Shown in pieces: positions 1 to 5,287 of a stretch of 6,255 nt of DNA; position 1 is the first letter of the stretch, and each line of letters begins with the position of its first letter. A program made the translations under genes and the position numbers. This DNA comes from Rubrobacteraceae bacterium (lineage in GTDB: Bacteria; Actinomycetota; Rubrobacteria; Rubrobacterales; Rubrobacteraceae): contig JAUJMB010000070.1 of the NCBI GenBank assembly GCA_030447045.1, forward strand, positions 1,522 through 7,776. The letters run 5' to 3'. Under the pieces are notes generated by a model. That model saw only the letters and a program-made list of their open reading frames with translations, made no database searches and had not been told where the DNA came from.

Positions 1-1
1 G

Positions 2-364
2 GCCGTCTCGGACGTCGCGGCCGTCCGCAGCTCGGACGTCTCCAGTGCTCCGCGAGCGCCAGACGGCGCTTCGGGAGGGACGGACGTACGGACGATGGTC
101 GCCTCGTACTACGCGAGCGTGTTGAAGGGGAACCCCACGGCCAGCGGGGAGCCCTACAGGCCGCGGCGGTACACGGCGGCCCACAAGAGGCTGCCGCTCG
201 GGACGGAGCTGCGGGTGGTCTACGGCGGCGAGGCCGTCGAGGTGGTCGTCAACGACCGGGGGCCGTTCGTCGCGGGAAGGGACATCGACCTCTCGCTGGC
301 GGCGGCAGAGGAGATCGGGCTGACCACGCCGGGCACCGCCCCGGTCCGGGTCACGGTGCGCTAG
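2..364 (+). CDS. RlpA-like double-psi beta-barrel protein, C-terminal part (5' end outside window)
   Basis: The reading frame is open from base 2 to the TAG at 362-364, giving 120 visible residues. The ATG at 95 lies inside this frame and directly abuts the fold, so I treat it as internal and the gene as truncated by the window edge. Residues 1-31 are an Ala/Ser/Asp/Val-rich linker. From residue 34 the RlpA signature runs in order: ASYYA, TASGE (46-50), TAAH followed by LPLGT (58-68), NDRGPF (84-89) and DIDLS (94-98). In this family the double-psi beta-barrel binds or cleaves peptidoglycan glycan strands, notably denuded strands at the septum; the Glu of TASGE and the His of TAAH are conserved here. 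The protein ends right after the barrel, so there is no C-terminal SPOR domain, unlike the classical septal RlpA. Any signal peptide would lie upstream and is not visible. Cell-wall lytic activity is inferred from the family; a non-enzymatic barrel is possible. Confidence 0.85.
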   Translation, partial: AVSDVAAVRSSDVSSAPRAPDGASGGTDVRTMVASYYASVLKGNPTASGEPYRPRRYTAAHKRLPLGTELRVVYGGEAVEVVVNDRGPFVAGRDIDLSLAAAEEIGLTTPGTAPVRVTVR

Positions 365-1176
365 GGCTTCAGGCCCTCCAGGAAGTCCAGCACGAGGCGG
401 TTGAACTCTTCGGGGCGCTCCATGTTGGGCAGGTGGGCCGTGCCGGCCACTACCGTCTTCCGCGCGTCGGGCAGTTCCCCTTCGAGCAGGTCGGCGGCGG
501 CCAGGATGCGGGCCCGGTCCTCGTCGCCGACGATCACGAGCGTGGGGGCATGTATCCCGGAGAGGCGGGACGCCGCCGGTCTCTCGGGCTCGAGTTCCTC
601 GCCCAGCTGCATGGCTTCGTTTTTCAGGGCGATCAGGTTCATCCCCCTCACTAGGTCGCGCACGGCCGGGTCCACGGCGTCGGGGCCGCGGCGGGGTCCA
701 TCGACCCACATCCTGACCTCCAGTTCGGAGAGGCGTTCGAGGTCGCCCGCCTCGTCGGCGGCGACGAGTTCCTCCCACTCCTCCGGCGGCCCCTCGTCGA
801 ACTCGAAGCCGCTTATCGCGGAGCCGACGAGGACGAGGGCTCTGGCCCGCTCCGGGTTTTCGAGCGCGAAGTCTATGACGGCGCCGCCGCCCATCGAGCA
901 GCCCACGAGGACGGCCCGATCTACCTCAAGCGCGTCGAGCAGGGCGTGCAGGTCGTCGGCGTGGGAGTAGGGTCCCGGCACCATCGGGGACCGGCCGAAG
1001 CCCCGCAGGTCGTAGCGGATGGTGCGGCAGCGGCGGGAGAAGGCGTCGATCTGGGTGTCCCACATCCTGCCGTCGGCGATGCCGGCGTGCACCAGCACGA
1101 GGGGCTCCCCCTCGCCCGAGATCTCGTAGCCTATCCGCGCGCCGTTGACATCGGCAGTACCCGACTCTGGAAGCAT
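361..1176 (-). CDS. alpha/beta-fold hydrolase
   Basis: This is a 271-residue single-domain alpha/beta hydrolase of ordinary length, probably cytoplasmic since no signal peptide is seen. The catalytic triad reads well: nucleophile Ser94 in the elbow GCSMG (92-96), acid Asp220 (or Asp218) in VIVGDED, and His248 in GTAHLPNMERP. The segment LVLVHAG (27-32) supplies the oxyanion-hole region, and YDLRGFGRS (55-63) is the usual strand-4 motif. The pattern resembles 3-oxoadipate enol-lactonase-like esterases, but the substrate cannot be assigned. I chose the ATG at 1174-1176 because AAGGAG lies five bases upstream and the fold starts soon after it; an in-frame GTG at 1246-1248 would add 24 residues of unconvincing Arg/Gly-rich sequence with no ribosome binding site. 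The gene converges on the RlpA-like gene, overlapping it by four bases. It has about 268 bases of upstream DNA, so it probably has its own promoter, though I could not identify a good one. Confidence 0.9.
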   Translation of the reverse strand: MLPESGTADVNGARIGYEISGEGEPLVLVHAGIADGRMWDTQIDAFSRRCRTIRYDLRGFGRSPMVPGPYSHADDLHALLDALEVDRAVLVGCSMGGGAVIDFALENPERARALVLVGSAISGFEFDEGPPEEWEELVAADEAGDLERLSELEVRMWVDGPRRGPDAVDPAVRDLVRGMNLIALKNEAMQLGEELEPERPAASRLSGIHAPTLVIVGDEDRARILAAADLLEGELPDARKTVVAGTAHLPNMERPEEFNRLVLDFLEGLKP

Positions 1177-1181
1177 CCCTT

Positions 1182-1187
1182 CTCCTT
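1182..1187 (-). promoter_or_regulatory. Ribosome binding site deciding the hydrolase start
   Basis: AAGGAG on the minus strand ends five bases before the ATG at 1174-1176. It is the reason for preferring that start over the upstream in-frame GTG at 1246-1248, which has no purine-rich leader. Confidence 0.75.
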
Positions 1188-1419
1188 CCCGTGATGGCCC
1201 CCGGACCCCGCCGCGGCGGGCAAGGACGCCGCGCGAGGCTCCCCCCACGCGGTTCGGAGAATGACGGTAACGGTCGTGTGTCGGACGTTTTTTAGAGACG
1301 CATCGGTCCCCGGCTGGGGCACCGGGCAGTGTACGCCCCCCGAATCACCGGCACAAGGAGCCGGGCCGCGGCGGCCGGAACACCAGAGTACGTACGGTGC
1401 GCGGCGTCGAAGCCGGCAA

Positions 1420-1437
1420 CCCGCGGGCGTACGCGGG
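1420..1437 (-). terminator. Possible hairpin after the kinase gene
   Basis: CCCGCG at 1420-1425 and CGCGGG at 1432-1437 form a six-pair all-G/C stem with a six-base loop, starting eight bases beyond the kinase stop codon (TAA, 1445-1447 on the minus strand). No run of T follows, so it is not a canonical intrinsic terminator; such stems occur by chance in DNA this GC-rich. The rest of the 1177-1444 gap contains an 8-base palindrome, GTACGTAC, near 1388-1395 and no gene, tRNA or promoter that I can support. Confidence 0.3.
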
Positions 1438-1444
1438 CGCCGCC

Positions 1445-3502
1445 TTAATCGTCTTCGCCGGCGCCTTCCTCCTCTACTTCCTCGTCCTCCTCGAAGGACG
1501 GCGCCGGCGAAGACGAAGAAGGACCGGGGGAAGAGGGCGACGGGGAGGCAGAGGCCGACGACGGCGCGGGTTCGGCCGGCTCTGACGCCGGGGGCGCCGA
1601 GGAAGGCGGGGGGGCGGCCGGCGCGGACGAAGGGGGCGGGGATGACGGCGCTGGCGACGAGGGTGCCGAAGCGTCCGCGGGCGGGTCCGCCGGCGGGTCG
1701 GTGGGCGGGTCCGCGGGGGCGGTGGCCGGCGCGGACGAGGGTGACGGCTCCGGCTGGTCGGCGTAGCCCGCAGAAGGCCCGTCGGCCGGAGGCTCGCCCG
1801 GGCCGTCGCTCAGCAAGAGGATCACGGGCGTCCCCGGTGCCACGGCCTTGCCCGTGGGCGGGTCCGTCCCGATCACCGCGCCTTCCGGCTCGGAGCTAGG
1901 CTCCCTCCGCGTGCCCGCAACCTCGTACCCCTCCCCCCGCAGGAGTTCCGTTGCCTCTTCTACGCCGAGGCCCGAGACGTCGGGGATCTCGACCCAATCC
2001 GCTTCGCCAGACTCCGGAGGGCCGGAGCTGACGGTGAGGTCCACCTCGGCGCCCCTCTTCGTCTCCTCTCCCGCGGCCGGCTTCTGCGCGGCCACCTTGC
2101 CTTCGGGGACGTCTCTGCTCGGGGACTCTCTGCGCTCGCCGAGCTTCAGTCCGGCCCTCCGGAGCTCTTCTTCTGCCTCGGAAGGGCTCATGCCGGCGAG
2201 GTCGGGTGCCTCCACGGTCGTCTGGCCGTCGCCGACGGCCAGGGCGACCCGGGAGCCCCTGCGCGCCTCTTTGCCCGCCGAGACCGACTGTTCGAGCACC
2301 CTTCCCTCGTCTCTCTCGGCGCTCTCCCTGCGCTCGACGGCCACCCCGAACCCCTCCTCGGCCAGGCGCTCGCGCGCGTCCCCCTCGGTCAGGCCCACGA
2401 CCCTGGGCACCTCCCCTTCCCCAACGCCCAGGGCCCGCTGGGAACCCTCCGCGACCCCGCCGAGCGCGCCGAGCACAGGCCCGTCCAGGTCGCGCAGGAG
2501 GGCCGCGCCGATCAAACCGAGCATCGCGACGAGGGCGACCGCGAGGAGCCCGCGCCGGCCGACCCTCGGGAAGCGACGAACGGCCCCGCCCTGAGACCCG
2601 GGGGCCGCCGTCGGCGCGTGGAGCCTCTCCGTCTTCGCCGCCGACCGCGGCGCCGCGGCGAAGGCGGGGGGCCGCCCCTCGTCCACCCGCGAGAGGTCGG
2701 CGGCGAGCTCGGCCGCGCCGGGGTAGCGGTCCTCCGGCCTCTTCTCGAGCAGCTTCATCGTCACGGCGTCCAGCGCCGCGGAGACGGCCGGGTTCTTCTC
2801 CCTCGGGGGACGGGGCGGCTCGTTGACGTGCTTCATCGCCACCCCGATCGCGCTGTCCGCGTCGAAGGGCAACTCGCCGGTGAGCATCTCGTAGAGGACG
2901 ACGCCCAAAGAGTAGAGGTCGCTCTCTGGGCCGAGGGGGCCCCCCATGGCCTGCTCGGGCGACATGTACTTCGCGGTGCCCAGCACGAGGCTGCTGTTCG
3001 AGAGCGGGTCGGCGGAGGCGGCGCGGGCTATCCCGAAGTCGGCGACCTTTGCGTTCCCGTGGGCGGTGAGCAGAACGTTCTGGGGCTTGACGTCGCGGTG
3101 CACTATGCCCCGCCCGTGGGCGGCCCCGAGGGCATCGGCGACCTGACCTCCGAGGCGGACCGCCTCCCCGGGGTCCATGGGCCCGTCCAGGATCCGGTCC
3201 TTCAGGGTGCCGCCGGGCACGTACTCCATGGCCATGTAGTAGGCGCCGTCTTCCGCCCGCCCCCGGTCGTAGACCTGCACGATGTTGGGGTGGTTGAGGG
3301 AGGCCGCCGCCTTGGCCTCGCGCTCGAAGCGCCCCACGAACTCGTCGCTCTCGGCGTACTGCTCCCTCAGCAACTTGAGCGCCACGTCGCGCTCGAGCAC
3401 CCTGTCTCGGGCGAGAAATACCTTGCCCATGCCGCCGCTTCCGAGGGGGCCCTGCAGAACGTAGCGGTTGTCTAAGATAGCCTGCTGCACGGAGCTACCC
3501 AC
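1445..3502 (-). CDS. pknB: Transmembrane Ser/Thr protein kinase with three PASTA domains (PknB/Stk1 family)
   Basis: The protein has 685 residues. The cytoplasmic kinase domain spans about 14-270: glycine loop LGSGGMGKV (20-28), ATP-anchoring Lys43, catalytic HRD (135-137) with Lys139 and Asn142, DFG (155-157), and GTAKYMSPEQ (175-184), the usual PknB-type activation segment with Thr176. All catalytic residues are present, so it should be active. A juxtamembrane linker leads to a membrane helix at about 319-336. Three PASTA repeats follow outside the cell (about 365-426, 430-495, 504-568), which in this family bind muropeptides, lipid II or penicillin-binding proteins and tune growth and division. 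Residues 570-669 are a Pro/Ser/Ala-rich tail and 670-685 an acidic end rich in Glu and Asp, unusual after the PASTA array. The start is GTG at 3500-3502 with a GGGGAGG-like stretch directly before it; a second GTG at 3488-3490 (residue 5) is an alternative. The usual pbpA/rodA/phosphatase neighbours of pknB are absent, so this may be a paralogue. Confidence 0.95.
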   Translation of the reverse strand: MGSSVQQAILDNRYVLQGPLGSGGMGKVFLARDRVLERDVALKLLREQYAESDEFVGRFEREAKAAASLNHPNIVQVYDRGRAEDGAYYMAMEYVPGGTLKDRILDGPMDPGEAVRLGGQVADALGAAHGRGIVHRDVKPQNVLLTAHGNAKVADFGIARAASADPLSNSSLVLGTAKYMSPEQAMGGPLGPESDLYSLGVVLYEMLTGELPFDADSAIGVAMKHVNEPPRPPREKNPAVSAALDAVTMKLLEKRPEDRYPGAAELAADLSRVDEGRPPAFAAAPRSAAKTERLHAPTAAPGSQGGAVRRFPRVGRRGLLAVALVAMLGLIGAALLRDLDGPVLGALGGVAEGSQRALGVGEGEVPRVVGLTEGDARERLAEEGFGVAVERRESAERDEGRVLEQSVSAGKEARRGSRVALAVGDGQTTVEAPDLAGMSPSEAEEELRRAGLKLGERRESPSRDVPEGKVAAQKPAAGEETKRGAEVDLTVSSGPPESGEADWVEIPDVSGLGVEEATELLRGEGYEVAGTRREPSSEPEGAVIGTDPPTGKAVAPGTPVILLLSDGPGEPPADGPSAGYADQPEPSPSSAPATAPADPPTDPPADPPADASAPSSPAPSSPPPSSAPAAPPPSSAPPASEPAEPAPSSASASPSPSSPGPSSSSPAPSFEEDEEVEEEGAGEDD
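1680..1715. repeat. Three 12-base tandem units encoding xDPP in the kinase tail
   Basis: Three consecutive 12-base units each begin GGCGGGTC (1680-1691, 1692-1703, 1704-1715). Read on the minus strand they encode the tetrapeptides ADPP, TDPP and ADPP at about residues 597-608 of the kinase. The unit length is a multiple of three, so copy-number change by slippage would lengthen or shorten the extracytoplasmic tail without breaking the frame. Confidence 0.7.
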
Positions 3503-3692
3503 CCTCCCCTTGCAGGACCTCGACCCGCCTGGAGCGAGGGGCGCGGCCCGGTTCCGTATCCGGGGACCCCTCCCCCCCAGGCAGGCCGCCGGGTGGCCGG
3601 CTTGCGGTTCTTGCCGCTGGGGAGTTCCGCACCGATATCCGGCCGCTCAAGCGGTTTGGTCCTTCCTGGATCCTGGCCAACCTTGCCCCCTT
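3503..3692 (-). other. Long 5' leader of the kinase mRNA (predicted)
   Basis: If transcription starts about seven bases after the -10 box (near 3692), the kinase mRNA carries about 190 untranslated bases. The leader is very G/C-rich and contains a small hairpin, CCGC/GCGG with a four-base loop (3643-3654). A 61-codon TTG-started frame (3495-3680) runs through it and overlaps the kinase start by eight bases; its Pro/Arg/Gly-rich product looks like chance. I recognise no known riboswitch or T-box. Confidence 0.4.
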
Positions 3693-3697
3693 AAGGG
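3688..3697. promoter_or_regulatory. Perfect palindrome CCCTTAAGGG at the predicted kinase transcription start
   Basis: This ten-base exact palindrome lies three to twelve bases downstream of the -10 box of the kinase promoter, centred on the expected +1. That position is typical for a repressor operator, but a ten-base palindrome can be chance and no protein is implicated. Confidence 0.3.
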
Positions 3698-3699
3698 AG

Positions 3700-3727
3700 G
3701 TTATATACGCTCTGATGAATGGGTCAA
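3700..3727 (-). promoter_or_regulatory. Sigma-70-like promoter of the PASTA kinase gene
   Basis: On the minus strand TTGACC (3722-3727, five of six matches to TTGACA) is followed after 16 bases by TATAAC (3700-3705, five of six matches to TATAAT). The elements stand in a locally A/T-richer patch that contrasts with the surrounding DNA and point toward the kinase, whose start codon is about 200 bases downstream. This suggests the kinase is transcribed independently of the LLM-VOC pair. It is the best promoter match I found in the window. Confidence 0.7.
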
Positions 3728-3743
3728 TGCACAGAAATGTGCA
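3728..3743. promoter_or_regulatory. Inverted repeat TGCACA-N4-TGTGCA abutting the -35 box
   Basis: The 16 bases form two exact six-base half-sites, TGCACA (3728-3733) and TGTGCA (3738-3743), separated by GAAA on the plus strand. The repeat touches the -35 hexamer of the kinase promoter with no intervening base, a position expected for a dimeric activator (class II-like) or a repressor. I cannot match it to a known regulator; it is not the Gram-positive LexA or the CRP consensus. Confidence 0.55.
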
Positions 3744-3759
3744 CTTGCCTCTGAAGTGC
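3741..3759. repeat. Second inverted repeat GCACTT-N7-AAGTGC overlapping the first
   Basis: GCACTT (3741-3746) and AAGTGC (3754-3759) are exact inverse complements separated by seven bases. The left arm shares GCA (3741-3743) with the right arm of the neighbouring TGCACA/TGTGCA repeat, so the two could not both form as hairpins. It lies upstream of the promoter, so it is more likely a protein site than an mRNA structure for the kinase; on read-through transcripts from the VOC gene the two folds would be alternatives. Confidence 0.45.
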
Positions 3760-3791
3760 GTTCCGGGCGGCGGGGAGTAGGAGTAGGAGAG

Positions 3792-3819
3792 GGCCCCAAA
3801 CCCGGTGATCTTGGGGGCC
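3792..3819 (-). terminator. Possible terminator hairpin at the end of the LLM-VOC operon
   Basis: GGCCCCAA (3792-3799) pairs with TTGGGGGCC (3811-3819), giving eight base pairs with one bulged G and an 11-base loop. The stem begins at the last base of the VOC stop codon (TAG, 3819-3821 on the minus strand). The sequence that follows in the transcript is C/U-rich (CUCUCCUACUCC) rather than a pure U run, so termination would be imperfect or factor-assisted. Confidence 0.45.
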
Positions 3820-4265
3820 TAGTCCGCCCCGAGGCCCTTGTTTCGCAGCTCTTCCAGGGCCTTCGGCGACTTCTCCAGGCCGTCGAGGCCCATACCCCGG
3901 AGCACGTCGGGGGCTTTGGTGAACTGGACGTCGCGGTACTCGACCACCTGCCAGCGGTTGCCCCACGGGTCGAGAAAGTCCAGTCCCCTCCCGGGGAGTA
4001 TCTCCACGTCCAGCTCCCTCAGCGCCCGCCGGAAGGCCTTCCTGTCGTCGACGACGATGCCGACGTGGCGGTGCGTGTCGGGCGGCTGCGTCCGCTCACC
4101 GGCGACGGCGATGAACTGGTCCCCGGCGTCGATAAACGCCATCTTCGGCCCGTGCCCGCGCAGCTCGAAGTCGAAGAGGCGCCCGTAGAACGCAAGCGCT
4201 TCGTCCACGTCGTCGACCTCGACGGCGACGTGGTTGAACCCGACCAGCCTGGCGCGCGAACCCAT
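3819..4265 (-). CDS. VOC (glyoxalase/bleomycin-resistance fold) protein
   Basis: This 148-residue protein has the paired beta-alpha-beta-beta-beta modules of the vicinal oxygen chelate fold. The first module opens with FNHVAVEVDDVDEALAFY (10-27); the second holds HRHVGIVVDD (65-74) and ends with DPWGNRWQVVEY (99-110). His12, His67 and Glu109 are at the positions where the family binds its divalent metal, so a metal-dependent enzyme (lyase, dioxygenase, isomerase) is more likely than a pure binding protein; the substrate is not predictable. Residues 111-148 are a charged, probably helical extension beyond the fold. The ATG at 4263-4265 follows GGAGGA (4276-4281) by ten bases. It lies 47 bases after the LLM gene on the same strand, so the two are probably cotranscribed. 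A much longer frame upstream of this ATG, to 5288, is a shadow of the LLM gene. Confidence 0.88.
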   Translation of the reverse strand: MGSRARLVGFNHVAVEVDDVDEALAFYGRLFDFELRGHGPKMAFIDAGDQFIAVAGERTQPPDTHRHVGIVVDDRKAFRRALRELDVEILPGRGLDFLDPWGNRWQVVEYRDVQFTKAPDVLRGMGLDGLEKSPKALEELRNKGLGAD

Positions 4266-4312
4266 GGGCGGATTATCCTCCCCCGTCCCGTGGGCCGCCA
4301 CCCGGCCGAGCG

Positions 4313-5227
4313 TTAGAGCTGCGGCAGCACCGACCCGGCCATGGCCTCCAGGCCGTCGAGGTCGTCCGTCTCCAGCCACTGCAGCATCACCCGCCGCACC
4401 CCGACGTCCGAGAGGCGGCCCAGCCGGTCGACGAACTCGTCCGTGCCACCGACGATGACGGCGGCGTCCAGATCTTCGCGCGCGAGACCGTCCAGCTTGC
4501 GGTCCACCTCCGCCTGCGTGCGGCCGAAGATGCCCCGCGTCATCAGGGTGCGGCGCACGGCCTCCGGCCGGCGGCCAACCTCGCGCAGCAGACCTTCCAG
4601 ACGCGCGTTTAGGTCGGCGAACTCGTCGGCCGTCAAGAACACCCCGTTCCACTCGTCGGCGAAGCGGGCGGCCAGGGGCAGCGTCCGGCGCGGGCCGTTG
4701 CCCCCGATCACCACGGGCGGGCCGCCGGGCCTCGGCGAGCGGACCGTCAGCAGGGCCTCGCGCAGCCGGTAGAACTCGCCCTCGAAGGAGGCCGGTTCCT
4801 CGTCGCGCAGGAGCCGGGTCGCGACCTCCAGGCCCTCCTCGAAGCGCCTGAAGCGGCCGTCGGTGTCGAGCAGGTCGAAGCCGAAGGCGTCGTGCTCCCG
4901 CTCCTGCCAGCCGGCCCCGAGGCCGAGCTGCAGCCGGCCGCCGGCGAGGCTGTCCACCGCCGAGGCCTGCCAGGCCGTGATAACCGGGTGGCGGAAAGAG
5001 ACCGGCGAGACCAGCGGCCCGAACTCGATCCTCTCGGTGTTGTCCGCCAGCCACGTCAGCGAGGACCACAGCTCCAGCGCCTCCTTGAGCGGCCCCCGGG
5101 GCTCCGTGAAGTGGTCGGAGCGGTACAGCCCCGCGTAGCCCAGATCCTCCGCGGCCCGGCCCAGCCGCTTCCAGCGGTCCCAGCCGATGCCGTCCTGACC
5201 CTCGACCATGATCGCGACTTCGAGCAC
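4313..5227 (-). CDS. LLM-class (luciferase-like) flavin/F420-dependent oxidoreductase
   Basis: The 304-residue protein is a TIM-barrel luciferase-like monooxygenase or reductase. It opens with EVAIMVEGQDG (3-13) and LGYAGLYRSDHF (29-40), which I recognise as typical of the F420-type subfamily named after Mycobacterium Rv1855c; GRLQLGLGAGW (97-107), PVVIGGNGPRR (171-181) and ADEWNG (190-195) are the usual cofactor-binding segments. Whether it uses F420 or FMN, and on which substrate, cannot be read from sequence alone. The GTG at 5225-5227 is chosen because it gives the family's normal N-terminus and follows an AGGGGGAGGT ribosome binding site (5231-5240) by three bases, a rather short spacing. 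The ATG at 5207-5209 would cut the first strand. The open frame continues upstream to 5971, but that part is antisense to the SRA-HNH gene. It is the first gene of the pair with VOC. Confidence 0.92.
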   Translation of the reverse strand: MLEVAIMVEGQDGIGWDRWKRLGRAAEDLGYAGLYRSDHFTEPRGPLKEALELWSSLTWLADNTERIEFGPLVSPVSFRHPVITAWQASAVDSLAGGRLQLGLGAGWQEREHDAFGFDLLDTDGRFRRFEEGLEVATRLLRDEEPASFEGEFYRLREALLTVRSPRPGGPPVVIGGNGPRRTLPLAARFADEWNGVFLTADEFADLNARLEGLLREVGRRPEAVRRTLMTRGIFGRTQAEVDRKLDGLAREDLDAAVIVGGTDEFVDRLGRLSDVGVRRVMLQWLETDDLDGLEAMAGSVLPQL

Positions 5228-5256
5228 CGGACCTCCCCCTACGACCGACGCTCTGC

Positions 5257-5262
5257 ATTCTA
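5257..5262 (-). promoter_or_regulatory. Candidate -10 box of the LLM-VOC operon
   Basis: TAGAAT on the minus strand (five of six matches to TATAAT) lies in the 60-base divergent gap. Transcription would start near 5250, leaving about 23 untranslated bases that include the AGGGGGAGGT ribosome binding site. No good -35 sits at 16-18 bases; TTGTAT occurs at 20 bases, which is too far for a normal promoter. Confidence 0.4.
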
Positions 5263-5287
5263 GCCTGTTGCATGGCCACCGAATACA

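Noticed and set aside
1177..1248. N-terminal extension of the hydrolase from GTG 1246-1248.
   Set aside because: There is no Shine-Dalgarno before it, the residues are Arg/Gly-rich without family resemblance, and the ATG at 1174-1176 has AAGGAG at five bases.
1261..1278. ACGGT direct repeat (ACGGTAACGGT) in the hydrolase upstream region, considered as a regulator site.
   Set aside because: Two five-base copies only, with no recognisable promoter next to them.
1308..1326. Imperfect hairpin GGTCCCC/GGGGCACC in the gap between hydrolase and kinase genes, considered as a terminator.
   Set aside because: One bulge, short loop and no T-run on the 3' side of either strand.
1397..1585. Plus-strand 62-codon frame with a hydrophobic stretch followed by poly-Arg, resembling a small membrane protein.
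   Set aside because: Most of it is antisense to the kinase tail: Glu/Asp codons there read as Leu/Phe on the other strand and Ser/Pro codons as Arg/Gly. No ribosome binding site precedes its GTG.
2618..3475. Long plus-strand frame opposite the kinase domain.
   Set aside because: Typical antisense open frame in GC-rich coding DNA; the minus-strand product is an unmistakable kinase.
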